Shown: piece after piece, positions 1-8,251 of the stretch
Layout: every line of letters begins with the position of its first letter
Position numbering within the stretch: position 1 is the stretch's first letter
Assembly: GCF_009770985.1 (NCBI RefSeq)
Contig: NZ_WSRW01000002.1
Coordinates: 372,001 to 436,000, forward strand
Direction of reading: 5' to 3'
DNA length: 64,000 nucleotides
From: Mucilaginibacter lacusdianchii
Lineage (GTDB): Bacteria; Bacteroidota; Bacteroidia; Sphingobacteriales; Sphingobacteriaceae
Notes under the pieces: generated by a model
What the model saw: only the letters and a program-made list of their open reading frames with translations
Told to the model about the DNA's origin: nothing
The model's database searches: none
Program-made: the position numbers and the translations under genes

Positions 1-245
1 TGCTCTATCTCTTGCATTAAACCCTGGCTGGTTAGCATTCCAAAAAAACCTAAGTTGGGTTTCAGTTTATGAGCAGCCGAGGCTGTTACAGGCCAGTTCT
101 GTTCAGCTATTCCCTTCTCAATATCAGCCATTAGCTGTGGGGTTTGCTGCGCAAACATATCAATCGATTCGATGATAAAGTCATCGCTGCCGTCAGCAAT
201 TTCTTCTAAAAAAGTTAGGTCCAAATCTGGTTCTACGTTGAGCAT
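1..245 (-). CDS. Hpt-domain phosphotransfer protein (partial, C-terminus outside window)
   Basis: The reverse strand from an ATG at 245 reads through the window edge without a stop, giving 81 residues that begin MLNVEPDLDLTFLEEIADGS. The segment ASAAHKLKPNLGFFGM matches the histidine phosphotransfer (Hpt) signature, in which the His of AHKLK accepts phosphate from a receiver domain. Proteins of this kind relay phosphate between a hybrid sensor kinase and a response regulator in the cytoplasm. It lies 18 bp downstream of the folK start, on the same strand. No partner kinase is visible; the only receiver in the window is the single-domain regulator at 49289. Family assignment is good; partner and output are unknown. 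Confidence 0.75.
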   Translation of the reverse strand, partial: MLNVEPDLDLTFLEEIADGSDDFIIESIDMFAQQTPQLMADIEKGIAEQNWPVTASAAHKLKPNLGFFGMLTSQGLMQEIE

Positions 246-263
246 AACAAGGTTAATAATTTA

Positions 264-749
264 TCAAAAATATAATTTTTTCACCTGCAAATCATCTGTC
301 AGGCTACTTTTCAATGCTAAAACAGTTTGCTGAAGCACCGGATGGTAAAAATCTGGCGCAATCTCGGCCAAAGGTTCTAATGTAAATCGCCGGTTATGAA
401 GCTCCGGATGAGGTACAACTAGCGTCGCTTCATTAATAATCCAATCATCGTAAAATAAAATGTCAATATCAATGGTACGCGCTCCCCATTTTTCTTCTCG
501 TTTACGCCCCAAAAGCAATTCTATCTGCAGCAGTACATCAAGCAACTCTGTAGGCTGCAATTTTGTTTGAACCAGCAACACTTGATTTAAATAAGCCGGC
601 AAATCTGTTTTTCCCCAGCTTTCAGTTTCATATATGGCTGATTGCTGTACCACCTCTCCTGCCCGTTCTTCGATATAGGCAATTGCCTGCTTCAAAAACA
701 ATTGACGATTGCCTAGGTTACTGCCTAAGAGTAAATAAACATTAATCAT
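264..749 (-). CDS. folK: 2-amino-4-hydroxy-6-hydroxymethyldihydropteridine pyrophosphokinase
   Basis: HPPK transfers pyrophosphate from ATP to 6-hydroxymethyl-7,8-dihydropterin, the step before dihydropteroate synthase in folate synthesis. The 161 residues open with the family signature LLLGSNLGNR, and the middle carries GARTIDIDILFYDD, whose aspartates bind the two magnesium ions. VVPHPELHNRRFTLEPLAEI is the conserved downstream block. Length is normal for a stand-alone FolK. The ATG at 749 gives the expected N-terminus. Upstream it is divergent from sppA across 86 bp. thyA and folA, which use the same cofactor pathway, lie about 19 kb away. Confidence 0.95.
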   Translation of the reverse strand: MINVYLLLGSNLGNRQLFLKQAIAYIEERAGEVVQQSAIYETESWGKTDLPAYLNQVLLVQTKLQPTELLDVLLQIELLLGRKREEKWGARTIDIDILFYDDWIINEATLVVPHPELHNRRFTLEPLAEIAPDFYHPVLQQTVLALKSSLTDDLQVKKLYF

Positions 750-801
750 GTTGTAACAAATATTATAGATTGAGCTCTAAAATATAAACAAGCCAAATCA
801 T

Positions 802-809
802 TAAGTTTG
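802..809 (+). promoter_or_regulatory. Bacteroidota -7 box upstream of sppA
   Basis: TAAGTTTG matches the TAnnTTTG -7 consensus of the Bacteroidota primary sigma factor exactly and lies 26 bp before the sppA ATG. A TTG at the usual -33 spacing is not evident, so the assignment rests on the -7 box and its position. Confidence 0.45.
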
Positions 810-835
810 CATAGATATAATATTTAATATAGTTG

Positions 836-2623
836 ATGAAACAATTTTTCAAGTTTGTACTAGCTTCCGTTGTGGGTTTTTTTGTAGCCGGATTAGTCCT
901 CTTAGTTTTGATAGTCGGGTTAATAAGCGCATTGGTAGCATCAGGTGGTAAAGATAAAGCTGTGGACGTAAACGATAATTCAATACTCAATGTTTCATTT
1001 AAAGCTGATATTCCAGAGCGCACCCCAAATAATCCGTTATCAGGTTTTGGCTTTTTAGGTTTTAACGACAGTAAAAGCGTTGGCTTAAACGATATTTTAG
1101 CCGGCATTAAAAAAGCTAAAACCGATGATCATATTAAAGCGCTGTTCTTGAATGACAGCTATATGCTATCCGGCGAGGCTACAACCGAAGAAATACGCAA
1201 TGCGCTGATTGACTTTAAAAAGTCAGGAAAGCCAATCATTGCTTATTCTGAAATTTATACCCAGAGTTTTTATTACCTAGCCTCCGTAGCCAACAAAGTA
1301 TATATTAACCCCAAAGGCATTTTTGAATTTCGTGGCTTTAGCCAACAAATTACATTTTTTAAAGGGGCACTTGACAAGTTAGGAATAGAAGCACAAGTAA
1401 TTAAAGTAGGCACTTATAAAAGCGCTGTTGAGCCATTCATCCTCGACAAAATGAGCGATGCTAACCGCTTACAAGTTAACGCCTACTTAGGTTCGCTTTA
1501 CAATCATTTTTTAACCGGCATTGGTAGCAGCCGCAAAATAAACCGAGATAGTTTAGCGTCAATGGTTGATCAGTTAAAAATTCAGTATCCTGAAGACGCT
1601 TTGAAATATAAACTGGTTGACGGTGTAAAGTACAAAGACGAGGTATTGGACGAGTTAAAAAAGCTAACCGGCACCAACCTTAAAAAAGCAGTTAAAAGTG
1701 TAGACTTAGACGATTACGCCCGCAACAGTAGCAAAGATGATCGTGATGATGACGACGATGACAGCAAAAAACAAATTGCTATTATATATGCTTCAGGTGA
1801 AATTAACAGTGGCGAAGGTGACGATAACAGCATCGGTTCCGACCGCATTTCTGCAGCATTGCGCAAAGCTCGTTTAAACGATGATGTTAAAGCAGTTGTT
1901 TTTCGTGTAAATTCTCCGGGTGGTAGCTCATTGGCTTCGGATGTTATTTGGCGCGAAGTTAGCCTTACTAAAAAAGTGAAACCCATCATTGTATCCATGG
2001 GTGATTATGCTGCATCGGGTGGTTATTATATATCTTGTGCGGCCGACTCTATATTTGCACAACCGAACACCATAACCGGATCTATTGGCATTTTCGCCAT
2101 TCTGCCTAACATGCAGGGCTTTTTACATAATAAACTGGGGTTAAATTTTGATGGCGTAAAAACAGGTAAATATGCTGATTTGGGTGATGTAAGCCGCCCG
2201 CTTACTCCAGAAGAAAGAGCCATTTTGCAGGCTGAAGTAAATCGTGGTTATGACGAATTTACCAAAGCAGTAGCCAACGGACGTCATAAAACACAGGCGT
2301 ACATTAATAGCATTGGGCAAGGCCGTGTATGGACTGGCGAACAAGCTATTAAGATAGGTTTGGTAGATCGTTTAGGTAACATTAACGATGCCATTACAAG
2401 TGCCGCAAAAAAAGCAAACCTAAAAGACTATGACCTGGTGGCCTATCCGCAGCAAAAAAATTTCCTTAAAAATTTAAATAGCGGATTAATGTCTGAAGTA
2501 AAAACCAAAATGGTAAAATCAGAATTAGGCGAGAATTATGAATATTATCAGCAATTGAAAAGCATTCAAAAAATGATACGGGTGCCGCAGGCCAGGTTAC
2601 CATTTATGGTTGATATCAAATAA
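836..2623 (+). CDS. sppA: Signal peptide peptidase SppA (67 kDa type)
   Basis: Membrane-anchored serine peptidase that cleaves leftover signal peptides at the periplasmic face. Counting from the ATG at 836 (an in-frame TTG at 833 is less likely), the protein has 595 residues. A single transmembrane helix spans about 10-33. Two tandem SppA domains follow. GTYKSAVEPF supplies the general-base lysine (K195) and YAASGGYYIS the nucleophile serine (S394), equivalent to K209 and S409 of the E. coli enzyme; TITGSIGIF follows. Residues 301-309 form an almost pure aspartate linker between the two domains. The gene ends in a hairpin terminator and is probably monocistronic. Confidence 0.93.
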   Translation: MKQFFKFVLASVVGFFVAGLVLLVLIVGLISALVASGGKDKAVDVNDNSILNVSFKADIPERTPNNPLSGFGFLGFNDSKSVGLNDILAGIKKAKTDDHIKALFLNDSYMLSGEATTEEIRNALIDFKKSGKPIIAYSEIYTQSFYYLASVANKVYINPKGIFEFRGFSQQITFFKGALDKLGIEAQVIKVGTYKSAVEPFILDKMSDANRLQVNAYLGSLYNHFLTGIGSSRKINRDSLASMVDQLKIQYPEDALKYKLVDGVKYKDEVLDELKKLTGTNLKKAVKSVDLDDYARNSSKDDRDDDDDDSKKQIAIIYASGEINSGEGDDNSIGSDRISAALRKARLNDDVKAVVFRVNSPGGSSLASDVIWREVSLTKKVKPIIVSMGDYAASGGYYISCAADSIFAQPNTITGSIGIFAILPNMQGFLHNKLGLNFDGVKTGKYADLGDVSRPLTPEERAILQAEVNRGYDEFTKAVANGRHKTQAYINSIGQGRVWTGEQAIKIGLVDRLGNINDAITSAAKKANLKDYDLVAYPQQKNFLKNLNSGLMSEVKTKMVKSELGENYEYYQQLKSIQKMIRVPQARLPFMVDIK

Positions 2624-2650
2624 CAACCGTACTACCTCAATAAAATACCA

Positions 2651-2680
2651 ACAAAAGCTGTTCATTGAAACGGCTTTTGT
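2651..2680 (+). terminator. Rho-independent terminator after sppA
   Basis: ACAAAAGCTGTT pairs with AACGGCTTTTGT across a 6-nt loop (12 bp with one G-U pair) and is followed by ATTTTTA. It sits 27 bp after the sppA stop and just before the next gene. Confidence 0.75.
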
Positions 2681-2704
2681 ATTTTTATGCCCTCAATATC
2701 CGGT

Positions 2705-4390
2705 ATGGAAAACAAACCAATTGCCCGCACACTTAAATTATTGTCGCAGTTAATGGAACTGCACGAAGTTAATCCGTTTAAAATAAAATCGGTTGCCAAT
2801 GCTGCTTTTAAAATAGACAAGTTACCTTATCCGCTAGCTGGTAAAAGTATTGAGCAACTTAATCAAATTGATGGTATTGGTAAAAGCATATCGGGCTACA
2901 TTAATGAGTTGCTGCAAACAGGAACTATAACCGATTTAGAAGATCTACTGAAAACCACGCCGCCCGGCGTGGTAGAAATGTTGAGTATAAAAGGCATTGG
3001 TCCTAAAAAAATTGCTACCATTTGGCACCAATTGGGCATCGAAAATGTTGGCGAACTTTATTACGCCTGCAATGAAAACCGCTTGGCCGAGGCCAAAGGT
3101 TTTGGCCTGAAAACGCAGGAAGAAGTTAAACGTATACTGGAATTCAGGATGGCCAATAGCGGTAAAGTGCTGTATGCCCAGGCACAAACTGAAGCTGAAG
3201 AACTTTTACAAGCGATAAAATCAGTTCTGCCCAATTCCTTGTCTGATTTTGCCGGAGAATATCGTCGCCGTTGCGAGGTGATACATTACCTTGCAATAAT
3301 AGTGGGCGTCGATCATCCGGCAGATGCCATGCAAAAAATAGCTACCCTTGCATTACTTAACAATGCTACAATTGAAAGCGATAAAGTAACCGGCAACATT
3401 GCCAGCGGTTTACTGGTGAGTGTAATAGTAACCGGCAAGAGCAAATACTTTTATACTCTATTTAAACAAACGGGTAATGAAGAACATGTGCAGGCAGTTC
3501 TTAAACAAATAGGCACATCTGCCGATGAGTTTGGTAATGAACAAGCCATTTATCAGGCAGCCGGTATGGACTGGATAACACCCGAATTACGTGAAGGTCT
3601 CGATTATATTGAGAAAGCCACAAACCACAACTTACCTTTGCTGATAGAGCTACAAGACTTGAAAGGGTCGTTACATAACCACAGTACTTGGAGCGACGGC
3701 ATTAATACGCTGGAAGAAATGGCTTTGTACTGCCGGGACAAAATGCATTTGGAATACTTAGGTATTTGCGACCATAGCAAAAGCGCCTTTTATGCTAAAG
3801 GACTAAGTATTGAACGGGTATTGCAACAGCATGAAGAGATTGACCGCTTGAACCAACAGCTCAACGGCTTTCACATATTTAAAGGTATTGAGTCGGATAT
3901 TTTAAGTGATGGCTCGCTTGATTATCCTGATGAAATATTAGAGAAATTTGATTTTATTGTTGCTTCTGTTCATTCGAATTTAAAAATGGACGAGGAAAAA
4001 GCAACCACTCGGTTAATTAGAGCTATTGAAAATCCGTACACCACTATATTAGGTCACCCTACCGGCCGGTTACTGCTCAGCCGCAAAGGATATGATATTG
4101 ATTATAAAAAAGTAATTGACGCCTGTGCAGCCAACAACGTAGTTATTGAAATTAATGCCAACCCACTTAGGTTAGACCTGGACTGGCGCTGGTGCCAATA
4201 CGCTATAGACAGAGGCGTTTGGTTATCTATAAATCCCGACGCCCATCGTACCAACGGCTTTCATGACATAGAATATGGTTTACTGGCAGCACGTAAAGGC
4301 GGCCTGACAAAAGAAATGTGCCTGAATGCCTTATCATTACCACAGATAAAAGAAAAATTTGAGTTAAAGAAAAGCAAAGCATCCTATTGA
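2705..4390 (+). CDS. polX: PolX-family protein with PHP phosphoesterase domain; polymerase site degenerate
   Basis: Bacterial PolX proteins join an X-family polymerase to a PHP 3'-5' exonuclease for base-excision-type repair. Numbered from an upstream ATG at 2687, helix-hairpin-helix motifs lie at 60-66 (QIDGIGK) and 101-107 (IKGIGPK). The PHP domain is complete: HNHSTWSDG, CDHSKSA, GIESDI, SVHS, GHPTGR and NPDAHR supply the metal ligands. The polymerase palm is not: where active PolX has the G-S-x-R-R...D-x-D block, this protein reads AGEYRRRCEVIHYLAIIVGV, with Tyr201 and Ala203 in place of the catalytic aspartates. Polymerase activity is therefore unlikely. I prefer the ATG at 2705 because MENKPIARTLKLL fits the family start and 2687 abuts the preceding terminator. 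Confidence 0.85.
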   Translation: MENKPIARTLKLLSQLMELHEVNPFKIKSVANAAFKIDKLPYPLAGKSIEQLNQIDGIGKSISGYINELLQTGTITDLEDLLKTTPPGVVEMLSIKGIGPKKIATIWHQLGIENVGELYYACNENRLAEAKGFGLKTQEEVKRILEFRMANSGKVLYAQAQTEAEELLQAIKSVLPNSLSDFAGEYRRRCEVIHYLAIIVGVDHPADAMQKIATLALLNNATIESDKVTGNIASGLLVSVIVTGKSKYFYTLFKQTGNEEHVQAVLKQIGTSADEFGNEQAIYQAAGMDWITPELREGLDYIEKATNHNLPLLIELQDLKGSLHNHSTWSDGINTLEEMALYCRDKMHLEYLGICDHSKSAFYAKGLSIERVLQQHEEIDRLNQQLNGFHIFKGIESDILSDGSLDYPDEILEKFDFIVASVHSNLKMDEEKATTRLIRAIENPYTTILGHPTGRLLLSRKGYDIDYKKVIDACAANNVVIEINANPLRLDLDWRWCQYAIDRGVWLSINPDAHRTNGFHDIEYGLLAARKGGLTKEMCLNALSLPQIKEKFELKKSKASY

Positions 4391-4425
4391 GTGTTAATAG
4401 CATCGTATTCAACCAAACTTGATAG

Positions 4426-5409
4426 ATGCTATTAGATAAAGTACGCGCCCTCCGTCAGTCGCCAAAACAACCCGATATTTTGGTAATAGGTGATTTAATG
4501 ATTGATCATTATGTATGGGGCGACGCCACCCGTCTGTCGCCCGAGGCACCAGTACCGGTGGTAAATATAAAAAGTGAAACTACTACATTGGGTGGTGCGG
4601 CCAATGTGGCTCAAAACCTAATCTCTTTAGGCGCAAAAGTAACGTTGGCCGGTGTTATAGGTGATGATATTTCGGGCGGCCAGCTGACAACTATTCTAGA
4701 ACAGGAAGGCATTGATACTTGCGCCATCGTAAAAGATGCAAGCAGACCCACTACCGTTAAAACCCGTGTTTTGGCAGGAAGCCATCAGTTGGTTAGGGTT
4801 GACCGTGAGGTAACTGACCCGGTAAGTGAAGCCATGGAAGATGAAATGCTGGAAAAGTTAAACGCTTGTATTGCCAAGTCAGACATCATTTTGTTTTCAG
4901 ATTACAACAAAGGTTTGTTCTCCCCATCACTCAGCCAAAAACTAATTAAGGCTGCGGTTGAGCATCAAAAGAAAGTAATTGTAGATCCGAAAGGGCTTAA
5001 TTACGCCAAGTATAAAGGCGCTCATATCATTAAGCCCAATCGCAAAGAACTTACCGAAGCGGCAAAAGTGGAGAAAATAAAAACCACTGGTGATTTGCGG
5101 GAAGCGTCAAAAATCATCTTCGATCAAACCGGCATTGACTATTTAGTGGTCACCCTTTCTGAAGAAGGCATGGCCATAGTGAGCGAACTCACTTATAAAA
5201 TGCTGCCTGTAAAAGCTACTGAAGTATTTGACGTAACCGGTGCCGGTGATACTGTTTTGGCTGCTATGGCTTACTTTATGGCTACCGGTTTTAACTTGGA
5301 AGAAGCATGCGAACTGGCCAACCATGCCGCCGCAATTGTTATTCGCCGTGTTGGTAGCGCAACTACTAGTGTAGACGAGATTATTAATGATATGGTAAGA
5401 AACGGATAA
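4426..5409 (+). CDS. rfaE1: D-glycero-beta-D-manno-heptose-7-phosphate kinase (RfaE1/HldE kinase half)
   Basis: PfkB/ribokinase-family enzyme that phosphorylates C1 of heptose 7-phosphate, an early step to ADP-heptose for lipopolysaccharide. The 327 residues start with ILVIGDLMIDHYVWGDATRLS, carry the substrate loop TTLGGAANVAQNL near 53-65, and end with the anion-hole/catalytic motif DVTGAGDT (D275 the catalytic base). In Enterobacteria this is the N-terminal half of HldE; here it is a separate gene followed after 15 bp by the adenylyltransferase half, so the pair is cotranscribed. Confidence 0.93.
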   Translation: MLLDKVRALRQSPKQPDILVIGDLMIDHYVWGDATRLSPEAPVPVVNIKSETTTLGGAANVAQNLISLGAKVTLAGVIGDDISGGQLTTILEQEGIDTCAIVKDASRPTTVKTRVLAGSHQLVRVDREVTDPVSEAMEDEMLEKLNACIAKSDIILFSDYNKGLFSPSLSQKLIKAAVEHQKKVIVDPKGLNYAKYKGAHIIKPNRKELTEAAKVEKIKTTGDLREASKIIFDQTGIDYLVVTLSEEGMAIVSELTYKMLPVKATEVFDVTGAGDTVLAAMAYFMATGFNLEEACELANHAAAIVIRRVGSATTSVDEIINDMVRNG

Positions 5410-5424
5410 GCTATATTTGATAAC

Positions 5425-5919
5425 ATGAAATCCGGCATTGAACAACAGATTTTTTCTAAAATCACCGATTTAAATACGCTGAAAAGTCAGGTTGCAGATT
5501 GGAAGCAGCAGGGTCAAAAAGTAGTGTTTACGAATGGTTGTTTTGACTTAATTCATATTGGGCATTTAACCTACATGGCCAAGGCTGCCGAACTGGGTGA
5601 TAAACTCATTATTGGTCTTAATGCTGATACATCTGTTAAACGCCTGAAAGGTGAAGGCAGGCCCGTTAATAATCAGGAAAGCCGGGCCATGCTATTGGCA
5701 TCATTGTTTTTTGTAGATGCCGTTGTTCTTTTTGAAGAAGATACACCGTTTAATCTCATTAGCACCTTGCTACCTGATGTACTGGTAAAAGGCGCTGATT
5801 ATCAGATTGAACATATTGTAGGTGCAAAAGAGGTAATTCAAAATGGCGGCGAAGTTAAAACCATCACCTTTGTAGAAGGTCACTCTTCGTCGGCCATCAT
5901 AAAAAAGATAAAAGGTTAA
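5425..5919 (+). CDS. rfaE2: D-glycero-beta-D-manno-heptose 1-phosphate adenylyltransferase (RfaE2)
   Basis: Nucleotidyltransferase that makes ADP-heptose from heptose 1-phosphate and ATP. In 164 residues it shows VFTNGCFDLIHIGHLTYM (HxGH at 44-47, binding the ATP phosphates), LNADTSVKRLKG, and VKGADYQIEHIVGAKEV, with the conserved C-terminal GHSSSAIIKKI. It lies 15 bp after the kinase gene and completes the split HldE function. Length is normal for a stand-alone RfaE2. Confidence 0.94.
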   Translation: MKSGIEQQIFSKITDLNTLKSQVADWKQQGQKVVFTNGCFDLIHIGHLTYMAKAAELGDKLIIGLNADTSVKRLKGEGRPVNNQESRAMLLASLFFVDAVVLFEEDTPFNLISTLLPDVLVKGADYQIEHIVGAKEVIQNGGEVKTITFVEGHSSSAIIKKIKG

Positions 5920-5923
5920 TCCG

Positions 5924-5931
5924 TATATTTG
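5924..5931 (+). promoter_or_regulatory. -7 box for the DUF4254-GT9 pair
   Basis: TATATTTG is an exact TAnnTTTG match 17 bp before the ATG at 5949. It suggests that the last two genes of the heptose cluster can be transcribed separately from rfaE1-rfaE2, with a leader of about 10 nt. No clear -33 TTG is seen. Confidence 0.45.
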
Positions 5932-5948
5932 CCCTTTTAGGGGTTAGT

Positions 5949-6554
5949 ATGGTTAGCGAAGATTATAATCAGCTTTTTGATCAGGTAATACACGATTATC
6001 ATCAGGTAAATAAAATTGACAGTAATCCTGTCAATCTTCATCCTGCCGGTACACTTTCCTATCTCTTATATCAAAAATGCTGGATTGATACTGCACAATG
6101 GCACATGGAAGATGAAGTGCGAAACCCAAACATTGAACCTGCCGAGGCACTGAAATGGAAACGCATGATCGATCAATCAAACCAAGACCGTACTGATATA
6201 GTAGAACAGATAGACGATTATTTTTACCAACGCTACCAGCACATCACTGCTAAGCCATCGGCCCGGTTTAATACAGAAAGCCCTGCCTGGGCTATCGACC
6301 GCCTTTCTATTCTGGCACTAAAAATATATCACATGCGCGAAGAAACTTTGCGCACAGATTCGGACGCAGCGCATTTGGTTAAATGTCAAAACAAGCTGGC
6401 CACTTTACTGCAACAACGTACAGATCTTTCACTGGCAATTAACCAATTGCTGGATGATATTGAAAACGGCGACCGCCTTATGCGCGTGTACCGTCAGATG
6501 AAAATGTACAATGATCCATTGCTAAATCCGGTACTGTACGGCAACAAACAGTAA
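5949..6554 (+). CDS. DUF4254 family protein
   Basis: A 201-residue, mostly helical soluble protein with no signal peptide. The block RNPNIEPAEALKWKRMIDQS followed by NQDRTDIVEQIDDYFY is characteristic of DUF4254, a family of unknown biochemical function commonly found beside LPS heptosyltransferase genes in Bacteroidota. Its stop codon overlaps the start of the GT9 gene by one base, so the two are translationally coupled. From context I infer a role in making or regulating a heptose-containing glycan; no catalytic motif is evident. Confidence 0.8.
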   Translation: MVSEDYNQLFDQVIHDYHQVNKIDSNPVNLHPAGTLSYLLYQKCWIDTAQWHMEDEVRNPNIEPAEALKWKRMIDQSNQDRTDIVEQIDDYFYQRYQHITAKPSARFNTESPAWAIDRLSILALKIYHMREETLRTDSDAAHLVKCQNKLATLLQQRTDLSLAINQLLDDIENGDRLMRVYRQMKMYNDPLLNPVLYGNKQ

Positions 6555-7597
6555 TGGCAAAGGGAAAGCACATATTGGTAGTGCGATTTTCGGCCATGGG
6601 TGATGTGGCCATGACGGTACCTGTGCTAAAGGAGTTACTGCAGCAGCATCCGGAATTATATGTTACCTACGTATCGAGACCTGGCTTTGCAGCTTTTTTT
6701 GAAAATATTGAACGCATCCAGTTCATTGGAGTCGATTTTAAAAAAGATTACAATGGCTGGACTGGCACGTTTAAACTCTTCAAGCATTTAAAAAGCCTTC
6801 AAAAGTTTTATGCCGTTGCCAACCTGCACGACAATTTAAGAAGCAACTTATTGCAAGCTCTTTTTCGTCTGTCGGGCGTTTCAGGAGCCCGAGTAAATAA
6901 AGGCCGTAGCGAAAAAAAGTCATTAACCCGTTTTCCAGATAAAGTACTTAAGCCTCTTAAAAGCACAGTTGAACGCTATGCTGATGTTTTCAGAGCATTA
7001 GGGTTTTCACTCAAACTTTCTCATCAACTTGTAAGGCAAGAATTGATACCCAATGACGCAGTTCAGCAACTAACAGACAATAAAACAACCGCTTGGATTG
7101 GGATTGCGCCTTTTGCTCAGCACAAAGGCAAAATCTATCCTTTGGGGCGAATGGAAGCCGTCATCAAGTTACTAAATCATCAATCATTAAAGCTTTTTAT
7201 ATTCGGCGGTAGCCCTGAAGAGCAAGCTATTGCCCAGGAATGGGAACAGAAATATCAGTCGGTAACTTCGGTTATCAATAAAATTAGCATGCAGCAAGAG
7301 TTAACATTAATTAGCCAGTTAGATGTAATGTTAAGTATGGATTCGTCGGGCATGCATCTAGCGTCGTTACAAGGTGTACCAGTAGTTTCTGTTTGGGGAG
7401 CAACACATTATTACGCCGGTTTTTTAGGTTACGGACAATCCGAAGAAAACATTGTGGCCGATGATATAGCCTGCCGCCCCTGCTCTGTATATGGCAACAA
7501 GCCTTGTTTCCGGAAAGACTATGCCTGCTTGTATAATATTGAACCGCAAAGCGTTGTTGATCGGTTGCAGAAATTTATAGATAAAGAAGCTTATTAA
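6554..7597 (+). CDS. Glycosyltransferase family 9 (ADP-heptose:LPS heptosyltransferase type)
   Basis: GT-B fold transferase expected to add heptose to the lipid A-proximal core at the inner face of the inner membrane. In 347 residues the N-terminal motif is LVVRFSAMGDVAMTVPVLKE; the donor half has IGIAPFAQHKGKIYPLGRM, then DSSGMHLASLQGVPVVSVWG. Two C-terminal cysteine pairs (CRPC...CFRKDYAC) are common in the family. The ATG overlaps the preceding stop (TAATG). ADP-heptose would come from RfaE1/RfaE2 two genes upstream. The exact acceptor sugar cannot be told. Confidence 0.88.
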   Translation: MAKGKHILVVRFSAMGDVAMTVPVLKELLQQHPELYVTYVSRPGFAAFFENIERIQFIGVDFKKDYNGWTGTFKLFKHLKSLQKFYAVANLHDNLRSNLLQALFRLSGVSGARVNKGRSEKKSLTRFPDKVLKPLKSTVERYADVFRALGFSLKLSHQLVRQELIPNDAVQQLTDNKTTAWIGIAPFAQHKGKIYPLGRMEAVIKLLNHQSLKLFIFGGSPEEQAIAQEWEQKYQSVTSVINKISMQQELTLISQLDVMLSMDSSGMHLASLQGVPVVSVWGATHYYAGFLGYGQSEENIVADDIACRPCSVYGNKPCFRKDYACLYNIEPQSVVDRLQKFIDKEAY

Positions 7598-7780
7598 ACA
7601 ACTTACACGATCAACTATTCAAATACCGGAGTTGAGGTTAGCTTTGTCAAGGTGGAGCCGTTGTCTTAAAGCCTCTAATGTTGCAGTATATAATTGTTGT
7701 TAGATCTTAGCCTGAATTAACATTATAAAATATATTTTATCCTTATTCCTTAATTTTATAAGTACAATATCATATCTGAA

Positions 7781-8251
7781 ATGAAGAAGCTACTTTTAAT
7801 TAGACATGCAGATGCTGTTGCTTACGCAGACGGCGGCGACTTTTACCGTCCGTTATCTGAAACCGGAAAAAAAGCAGCTGCAAAAACAGCAGCTTTTTTA
7901 CCTACCCAACATTTAATTCCTCAGTTGATAATTTGCAGCCCGGCAGTTAGAACAGTAAGTACTGCTCAAATCATTACGCAAAGTTTAAATTTGCCGGTTG
8001 CAAAAACTATAGATAAAATTTACGATGCCGACGATAAGACTTTACTAAGTATTGTTAACGAGATTAATAATGAATTTAACTTCATTGCTTTAATTGGTCA
8101 CAATCCGGGTATCAGCTATTTATCGTGTAACTTAAGCAGTGAGGTAAGGGAAGTACCACCAGGTACCGCCATAGTGCTTAACTTTGATACAGAAGATTGG
8201 GCCTGTGTTAGCAATGGACTTGGCTACATCGTCTATTATTTTGCACCTTAA
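7781..8251 (+). CDS. SixA-like histidine phosphatase family protein
   Basis: A 156-residue member of the histidine phosphatase (phosphoglycerate mutase-like) superfamily. LLIRHADAV carries the nucleophile His9 and Arg8, SPAVRTVSTA the second Arg57, and LIGHNPGIS the second catalytic His107. The short length without a cap domain matches SixA, which dephosphorylates phosphohistidine on Hpt or PTS proteins; the physiological substrate here is unknown. Its 3' end overlaps the convergent dprA gene by 4 bp. The 183 bp before it show no clear promoter. Confidence 0.85.
   Translation: MKKLLLIRHADAVAYADGGDFYRPLSETGKKAAAKTAAFLPTQHLIPQLIICSPAVRTVSTAQIITQSLNLPVAKTIDKIYDADDKTLLSIVNEINNEFNFIALIGHNPGISYLSCNLSSEVREVPPGTAIVLNFDTEDWACVSNGLGYIVYYFAP

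Noticed and set aside
7598..7780. tRNA or small RNA in the gap before the SixA-like gene
   Set aside because: No cloverleaf or conserved TΨC-type sequence could be formed; nothing beyond AT-rich spacer is seen.
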